Source: Pontiellaceae bacterium (lineage in GTDB: Bacteria; Verrucomicrobiota; Kiritimatiellia; Kiritimatiellales; Pontiellaceae). From it: a stretch of DNA of 22,414 bases. A model generated the notes under the pieces. It ran no database searches. It had not been told where the DNA came from and was given only the letters and a program-made list of their open reading frames with translations. Shown here one piece after another: positions 17,597 to 22,414 of the stretch. The position numbers and the translations under genes were made by a program. The first letter of the stretch is position 1, and every line of letters starts with the position of its first letter. The stretch covers positions 1 to 22,414 of the forward strand of contig JAFGWS010000082.1 in NCBI GenBank assembly GCA_016937035.1. The letters are read 5' to 3'.

Positions 17597-18901
17597 ATGT
17601 CGCATCTGATTATTGAAATAGGTAAAGAGATCGGGCAGGAGCTGACCATTCCCGAAACAGGAATGAAGTTTGGACGTTCTCCCGCAAACAATATTGTTCT
17701 GGACGATGACGCCGTGATGCTGTTCCACGGGCGTTTCTTCTTTAAGTCCGATGGGTCGCTTTGGGTCACCGACTTCGGTGCCGGGGAAAAAACCCGCGTG
17801 GGCGGCGAACCGATTGATGAGCATCAACTCAAGACGGGCGATCTGGTATCGGTCGGCCATACGGCGTTCCGGGTGATTAACATTCATAAGGATTCAGTCG
17901 AAGAAAAACCGATTGAGCCGGTGAAGGCGATTGAAGTTGAAACCATCGATCTGGGTTTTAAACACTCAAAAAACAAACTCGAGCGGGCTGCGGAGACGAA
18001 GGGGCCGGCCAGCCGTCTTTCACACCGTCTGACCCTAGTTGCTACGGCCTTTTTAACCTTGCTGGTTGTTTTCCTGGTGCTCTTTTCCATCCAGAAAATC
18101 ATGGCCGGAAATGCGGCGAACGGGGCGGAGAAAGAATATTTGACGCTGAAATATGAGCGGGTTGATGGAAACGATAATAACATTTTCCGCTATTATCTCG
18201 AGCTGGATATAGGCGGTAACCTGACGTTGTCCATGAAGGATCTGGATAGTAACCGTAAATTTGAACGCACCGTAAAAATTTCGCCTGACATGGTTAAGAA
18301 ACTTTCAGACCGAATAGATAAGACCGGGTTTTATGCGCTTGAGGGTGACCAGATTGGGAAAGAACCCGGATATAACTTATATGATCTAGTCGTTCAGCGA
18401 AACGGGCTGATGAAACACGTTAAAGTGCACAACGTGAATAAACCCTCCGATGCGTCGCAGAAGATAACCGCGCTGCTCGAAGAATTTGCACGAAGTCAGC
18501 TGGATATTCCGCTTTCTTGGACTCGGAGTACAGAGGAGCTTTTTGAGCTGGCAAAAACCGCCTTTGACGTTGGGCAGAAAAAATGGGAGGCCCGCGAAGT
18601 GCGCAGTGCCAATCTGGCCGAAGCTATTGTCAATTTTCAGGAGACAGTCAAGTGCTTAGTAGACTTTGAACCCAAGCCTGAGCTTTATCTACAGGCAGAG
18701 GAACTGCTGGAGGAATCTGAGGCACTGCGAGACAAACGGTATGAAGATTATATGTTTGCCGCAGATCGGGCGATTCGACTGAAGCAGTGGAATGAGGCGC
18801 GGAAAAGCCTGAGCTATCTCCAGGATCTGATCCCGACGGATGACAAACGTTATGATGAGATTCGGCGAAAACTAATTGGTGTAGAAGAGCGACTGAGGTA
18901 G
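17597..18901 (+). CDS. FHA-domain membrane protein with periplasmic helical domain
   Basis: 434 residues. A cytoplasmic FHA domain (1-95: MKFGRSPANNIVLDD, LFHGRFFF, TRVGGEPI) keeps the Gly-Arg of the signature but has no Ser three residues before His. A linker follows, then one TM (145-167). A periplasmic part follows, with a beta-rich segment (about 180-275) and a C-terminal helical, TPR-like segment (about 310-430: ELFELAKTAFDVGQKKWEARE, LKQWNEARKSLSYLQDLIP). Start supported by GCAGAG upstream. A 71-nt gap follows tadC without a terminator, so it is probably in the same transcript. The architecture suggests a transmembrane adaptor between the cytoplasmic motor and the envelope; exact function unknown. 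Confidence 0.75.
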   Translation: MSHLIIEIGKEIGQELTIPETGMKFGRSPANNIVLDDDAVMLFHGRFFFKSDGSLWVTDFGAGEKTRVGGEPIDEHQLKTGDLVSVGHTAFRVINIHKDSVEEKPIEPVKAIEVETIDLGFKHSKNKLERAAETKGPASRLSHRLTLVATAFLTLLVVFLVLFSIQKIMAGNAANGAEKEYLTLKYERVDGNDNNIFRYYLELDIGGNLTLSMKDLDSNRKFERTVKISPDMVKKLSDRIDKTGFYALEGDQIGKEPGYNLYDLVVQRNGLMKHVKVHNVNKPSDASQKITALLEEFARSQLDIPLSWTRSTEELFELAKTAFDVGQKKWEAREVRSANLAEAIVNFQETVKCLVDFEPKPELYLQAEELLEESEALRDKRYEDYMFAADRAIRLKQWNEARKSLSYLQDLIPTDDKRYDEIRRKLIGVEERLR

Positions 18902-18907
18902 ATCCGA

Positions 18908-20323
18908 ATGAAGGAAAATATGCGTTGGATTAAATATTTTGCCGTTACTGCCGCCCTTTTGGCAGGAGGTCTCAGTCTGTTGTCCGGATGCGATAAGAAT
19001 CCGCTTTCCGGGAAAACCTCTTCCTTTTCGGTGGCAACAACACCGGACGGCGCGGAGGTGTATGTGGATGGAAAAGCCGCGGGAACTACGCCCTGTACGG
19101 TCGGGTCGCTGGCGGAGGGGAGTTATGCCGTCGAGATCCGGAAGGGGGGATATGAGAGTGCCTATGCCAATCTCTTCCTTGCCAAGGGAGAGAGCAAAAA
19201 CCTGAAGCTGCAGATGAAGCCCATCACCGGCCTCCTGCAGGCCGTTTCAAATCCTGAAGGGGCGGAGGTGCTGATCGATGGCGTCTCAAGGGGAACCACG
19301 CCGCTGTTGCTGACCGATCTTCCGCTTGGGGAATATCGCCTGGAATTCCAGATTCGGGAAAAATTTCTTCCGCGTACCAAAGAGGTTCGACTGATCGATC
19401 GTTCTCCGGTGAAAGTTGAGGTTGATCTTGATTCCCGCATGGCACGCCTTAAGGTAGGGTCCAGCCCTGAGGGGGCAAAAATTCTGATTAACGGCGTACT
19501 CAAAGGGACAACACCGATGACGGTTGACGATGTTGTTCCGGGAAAGGCCGAAGTACGGGTTGAAATGAAGGGATATATTCCGTTTGTTCGGGAGATGGCT
19601 TTTGCAGAAACCACCCCCTATGAGATCAGTCCCGTGCTGGAAGCACTGCCGGCGGGGCTCACCGTCTTTTCTTCGCCATCCGGTGCCGCCGTTTTTGTCG
19701 ATAATGAAGAGGTCGGTGTGAGTCCCTTCACGCTCTCCGAACTGGAGGGCGGTGTTCATGAAGTAAAGGTTACGTTGGCGGGTTACGCGGAGCAGACCAA
19801 GATCATCAATCTCCAGCCCAGCGTAAATGAAAGTGTCGACTTTAACCTGGTAAAGGACAGCGGGATTCTGATGCTTGTCACCGAGCCCGCAGGCGTGGAT
19901 GTTTATCTGGATGGAAGGTTCCATGCGACCACCCAGTCCGATTCGGGTTCCGACGTACTCTCCGTGCCGCTTCAAGTGCTCTTGAAAGCCGGGGCGGCTC
20001 ACACGATCCAGCTGTATAAAGACGGTTTTGTCTCGTCGAGCTTAAATCTCAATACTCAGGTTGACGAGGTGGTGAATAAGCGCCAGATACTGAAACGGAT
20101 CTTTGTTTATGACACTCGGATTGTGATGCAGAATGAGATCATTAAGTGTCGGTTGGAGCATAAACTGCCCAACGGCGACATCTATTATGAACGCTACCCC
20201 GGCATTTTCGGAACCGCGAAAGCCGCTGACATTCTTGAGGTTCAAACCATCACCATTGATGATGCCGACAATATCGATGCCCGGCGTCAGATGAATGAAA
20301 GCAAAAGACCCTTGGGTAACTGA
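18908..20323 (+). CDS. PEGA-repeat lipoprotein
   Basis: 471 residues. The signal peptide ends in LLSGC with lipidated Cys at 28. Residues 38-395 contain five PEGA-type repeats, each starting with a P-x-GA-x-V-x-[VI]-[DN] core: TPDGAEVYVDG (45-55), NPEGAEVLIDG (115-125), SPEGAKILING (186-196), SPSGAAVFVDN (256-266) and EPAGVDVYLDG (326-336). The first three continue with G.TP. The C-terminal 75 residues are not recognised. PEGA domains resemble S-layer/cell-wall domains and often sit at the envelope. Six nt after the FHA gene, with GAGG before the ATG, so co-translated. It probably anchors or guides the pilus at the outer membrane or peptidoglycan; this is inference from context. Confidence 0.85.
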   Translation: MKENMRWIKYFAVTAALLAGGLSLLSGCDKNPLSGKTSSFSVATTPDGAEVYVDGKAAGTTPCTVGSLAEGSYAVEIRKGGYESAYANLFLAKGESKNLKLQMKPITGLLQAVSNPEGAEVLIDGVSRGTTPLLLTDLPLGEYRLEFQIREKFLPRTKEVRLIDRSPVKVEVDLDSRMARLKVGSSPEGAKILINGVLKGTTPMTVDDVVPGKAEVRVEMKGYIPFVREMAFAETTPYEISPVLEALPAGLTVFSSPSGAAVFVDNEEVGVSPFTLSELEGGVHEVKVTLAGYAEQTKIINLQPSVNESVDFNLVKDSGILMLVTEPAGVDVYLDGRFHATTQSDSGSDVLSVPLQVLLKAGAAHTIQLYKDGFVSSSLNLNTQVDEVVNKRQILKRIFVYDTRIVMQNEIIKCRLEHKLPNGDIYYERYPGIFGTAKAADILEVQTITIDDADNIDARRQMNESKRPLGN

Positions 20324-20365
20324 TTTTCTGCTTAGAAGCGCTCCTGACTGGTCAAACTGAAGGAA

Positions 20366-20383
20366 GAAGCCCTTTTGGGTTTC
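20366..20383. terminator. possible terminator between convergent PEGA gene and trpB
   Basis: GAAGCCC (20366-20372), TTTT loop and GGGTTTC (20377-20383) form a 7-bp stem with one G-T pair. Read from trpB the 3' side is only moderately T-rich (TTCCTT); read from the Tad locus there is no T run. It lies in the 90-bp gap between the converging genes. Confidence 0.35.
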
Positions 20384-20413
20384 CGGAATCTCTGAGAAGC
20401 CGACCGATCAATC

Positions 20414-21610
20414 TTATTTGCGCTCCTGCTTCCACTCGGCGATCTGCTGCACGTCTTTGTCGCCGCGGCCGGAGACGTTGACGATGAGCAGGTCGTCTTT
20501 CGTGAAGGCGCCGGCGTTATTGATGGTCCAGGCAACGGCATGCGAGCTCTCGAGCGCGGGCAGAATGCCTTCCCACTGCGATAATTTATCGAAGCCCTCA
20601 ACGGCTTCCACGTCGGTCACGTAGGAATATTCCGCACGGCCGAGGTCGCGCAGCAGGCTGTGCTCAGGGCCGACAGCAGCATAGTCGAGTCCCGCGCTGA
20701 TGGAATGCGTGAGCGCAATCTGTCCGTCGTCGTCCTGCAGCACATAGGATTTTGTGCCTTGGAGAATGCCGATTTTATCCTGCGCAAACCGGGCGGCGTG
20801 CAGCCCACTCTCAATGCCGAAACCGCCGGCTTCAACGCCGATCATGCGTACGCCTTCGTCTTCAATGAATGGATGGAACAGCCCGATGGAGTTGCTGCCG
20901 CCGCCGACGCAGGCGACCAGTGCTGTGGGAAGACGCCCTTCGGCCTTGAGAATCTGCTTGCGCGCTTCGCGGCCGATCACGCTCTGGAAGTCGCGCACCA
21001 TCATGGGATACGGATGCGAACCCAGCGCGGAGCCGAGAATATAATGGGTCGAGCGGATATTCGTCACCCAATCGCGCATCGCCTCGTTCACAGCCTCTTT
21101 AAGCGTCTGCTGACCGACGGTGACCGGGACGACGGTGGCGCCCAGGCTTTCCATGCGGAAGACGTTCAGCGCCTGTCGCGCCATATCGACCGCGCCCATA
21201 TAAACGACGCACTCTATGCCGAACATCGCACAGACCGTGGCGGTGGCCACGCCGTGCTGCCCCGCACCGGTCTCGGCGATGATGCGATTTTTCCCCATCC
21301 GCTTCGCCAGCAGAATCTGGCCCATGGCGTTGTTGATTTTATGCGCGCCGGTGTGGCAGAGGTCTTCGCGCTTGAGGTAAATTTTTGCCGTACCCAGCTG
21401 CTCGCTCATCCGCTCGGCAAAATAAAGCGGTGTGGGCCGTCCGACATATTCGCGCAGATAATACTGCAGCTCGGCCTTAAACTCCGGATCCTTGCGGACC
21501 GCGTGGTAAACGCGCGTCAGTTCATTCAGCGGCTCCATCAGCGTTTCCGGAACAAACATTCCGCCGTATTCACCAAAATGGCCGAGTCGATCGGGTTGGG
21601 TCGGTTTCAT
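20414..21610 (-). CDS. trpB: tryptophan synthase beta chain
   Basis: 398 residues from ATG 21610, chosen for the AGAGGA site about 8 nt upstream and because MKPTQ...[15 protein letters not shown] is the normal TrpB1 N-terminus. The enzyme condenses indole with serine on PLP, in complex with TrpA. Motifs: [14 protein letters not shown] (57-70), [17 protein letters not shown] (82-98) with PLP Lys91, GAGQHG, and the phosphate-binding GGGSNSIG. Length is standard. No trpA, trpF or trpC lies next to it here. Confidence 0.97.
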   Translation of the reverse strand: MKPTQPDRLGHFGEYGGMFVPETLMEPLNELTRVYHAVRKDPEFKAELQYYLREYVGRPTPLYFAERMSEQLGTAKIYLKREDLCHTGAHKINNAMGQILLAKRMGKNRIIAETGAGQHGVATATVCAMFGIECVVYMGAVDMARQALNVFRMESLGATVVPVTVGQQTLKEAVNEAMRDWVTNIRSTHYILGSALGSHPYPMMVRDFQSVIGREARKQILKAEGRLPTALVACVGGGSNSIGLFHPFIEDEGVRMIGVEAGGFGIESGLHAARFAQDKIGILQGTKSYVLQDDDGQIALTHSISAGLDYAAVGPEHSLLRDLGRAEYSYVTDVEAVEGFDKLSQWEGILPALESSHAVAWTINNAGAFTKDDLLIVNVSGRGDKDVQQIAEWKQERK

Positions 21611-21641
21611 CGTCAAAATCCTCTGTAAATCAAAAGCCCGG

Positions 21642-21670
21642 ATCATCCCTTTCTGTCCCGTCTATTTCAA
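21642..21670 (-). promoter_or_regulatory. possible sigma-70-type promoter of trpB
   Basis: On the minus strand TTGAAA (21665-21670), a 17-bp spacer and GATGAT (21642-21647) precede trpB. The -35 is good (5/6), the -10 moderate (4/6). The start would be near 21635, leaving a leader of about 25 nt. No trp attenuator or T-box structure is apparent in so short a leader. Confidence 0.35.
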
Positions 21671-21893
21671 GGCTATTTCTAAAATCGCATGAACAACGTC
21701 CGCTGCACCAAACTCGCTGCGGTGTTCGACCACGGCCATACGGTTTAAATATTGCGTTTTGGCAGAGCCTCCGAAAGACCGAAATTTGTTATGAAACGGG
21801 CTGCAACAACGGATAAGAAAGTTGGATTTAGACCTGGACCATCAACCATCTCACGATGCAACGTGAAATGGCTTGCATTCACGATCTCAGTTG
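21662..21893 (-). pseudogene. possible frameshifted coding remnant upstream of trpB
   Basis: Two adjacent minus-strand frames read like protein. Frame A (21745 to about 21893) contains HREMVDGPGLNPTFLSVVAA and ends FGLSEALPKRNI-stop. Frame B (stop at 21662-21664) contains RMAVVEHRSEFGAADVVHAI and ends LEIALK-stop. Joining them near 21755 would give a C-terminus of about 70 residues. The plus strand also has an open stretch (about 21750-21920), so chance is a real alternative. I do not recognise a family. It could equally be a decayed mobile-element end or plain spacer. Confidence 0.2.
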
Positions 21894-22414
21894 CTTTGCA
21901 ACCTCAGCGCGCTATGTACTAGGTTTAATAAGTCCGAAATTAAAAAAGGTTTTTCGAGAAAGAAAAAATCACCCGAATGAATGCCGGCGTCCCGGATACG
22001 CTCGCCGGAGTATCCACTGCACAAGATTGCCGGAAGCTTCGGATTCTTTTTAAGCAGTTCGGCAACCAGCTCTGCCCCGTTTTTTTGGGGAAGAATAACA
22101 TCACTGATAACCAGGCTGTAGCCCGATTCGCACTCCTCAAACCGCTTCAAAGCTCCTTCAGCCGTTGAAACACATTCCACTTGGTACCCGACGGTTGAGA
22201 GCGATTTTTCCGTCAATGCCCGGACGAAAGGATCGTCCTCAACAATCAGGATTCGTTCTCCGTTTCCCCTCAATTCAGGAGCTTTCACCTGAATGACAGA
22301 CAATTTTTCCGGGAGATATTTTTCATTAAATGGAAGATAGATTTTAAACGTAGACCCCTTTCCCTGCTCACTGTAAACATTTATCCAACCCTTGTGCTCT
22401 TGAATAATGCCATA
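21887..22414 (-). CDS. hybrid sensor kinase, C-terminal end (ATPase end plus receiver; 5' partial)
   Basis: The frame is open to the right edge, so the gene starts outside the window; 175 residues are visible. The first about 30 are the end of a histidine-kinase ATPase domain (YGIIQEHKGWINVYSE, then GKGSTFKIYLPF). A 20-residue linker leads to a receiver domain with ILIVEDD (acidic pair), SDVILP (phospho-acceptor Asp at visible residue 105), SGYSG and LEKPF (conserved Lys). It ends at RLQSN. A TTG at 22303 could make it look like a stand-alone receiver, but the in-frame kinase sequence upstream argues against that. Confidence 0.88.
   Translation of the reverse strand, partial: YGIIQEHKGWINVYSEQGKGSTFKIYLPFNEKYLPEKLSVIQVKAPELRGNGERILIVEDDPFVRALTEKSLSTVGYQVECVSTAEGALKRFEECESGYSLVISDVILPQKNGAELVAELLKKNPKLPAILCSGYSGERIRDAGIHSGDFFFLEKPFLISDLLNLVHSALRLQSN

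Noticed and set aside
20660..21628. 322-codon plus-strand open frame
   Set aside because: Antisense to trpB, which has all catalytic motifs; the plus frame is a shadow.
21887..22303. Stand-alone response regulator starting at TTG 22303
   Set aside because: The same frame continues upstream to the window edge with histidine-kinase ATPase sequence, so the receiver is the tail of a hybrid kinase.

Overview
The window reads as ordinary chromosomal sequence of a Gram-negative-type bacterium with about 50-55% GC. Two things point to the PVC group, perhaps Kiritimatiellota or Verrucomicrobia. One is a hybrid histidine kinase whose long periplasmic part is built from repeated beta-rich segments of the 'RGVVTW...YLQD...V' type, which I associate with those phyla. 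The other is a Tad locus with an FHA-CpaF fusion and FHA/PEGA accessory proteins. This placement is inference; no ribosomal marker lies in the window.

Layout. 1-780 is the 3' part of an RdgC-like gene. 797-6971 holds two sensor kinases transcribed away from each other around a tRNA-Ala(CGC) gene. The left one is a CHASE4-HAMP-PAS kinase on the minus strand and the right one a 1169-residue hybrid kinase on the plus strand. Each is preceded, 20-25 nt before the ribosome site region and start codon, by a match to the -24/-12 sigma-54 core (TGGCAC-N5-TTGC), with candidate activator sites further upstream. 6968-9064 (minus) is a bioD-bioA biotin pair; bioD carries an in-frame repeat-derived insertion. 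9352-20323 (plus) is a long colinear Tad/Flp pilus locus: two Flp-type pilins, a TadE-like, a TadG-like and a second TadE-like pseudopilin, an unrecognised exported protein, CpaB, FHA-CpaF(TadA), TadB, TadC, an FHA membrane protein and a five-repeat PEGA lipoprotein. 20414-21610 (minus) is trpB. 21887-22414 (minus) is the 3' end of a third sensor kinase with a C-terminal receiver, cut by the right edge.

How it fits together. The Tad genes supply the pilin subunits, the ATPase motor (TadA), the inner-membrane platform (TadB/TadC), the periplasmic CpaB, and envelope proteins likely to couple the machine to the cell wall or outer membrane. No secretin (CpaC/RcpA), localisation ATPase (TadZ/CpaE) or prepilin peptidase (TadV/CpaA) is present here, so they must be encoded elsewhere. 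The two sigma-54-type kinase promoters suggest that sensor production is itself under enhancer-dependent control.

The most notable items are the paired sigma-54 promoters around the tRNA gene, the repeat inside bioD, the run of five class III prepilin-like genes (one only 52 codons), and the pair of FHA domains with altered signature residues at the Tad motor.
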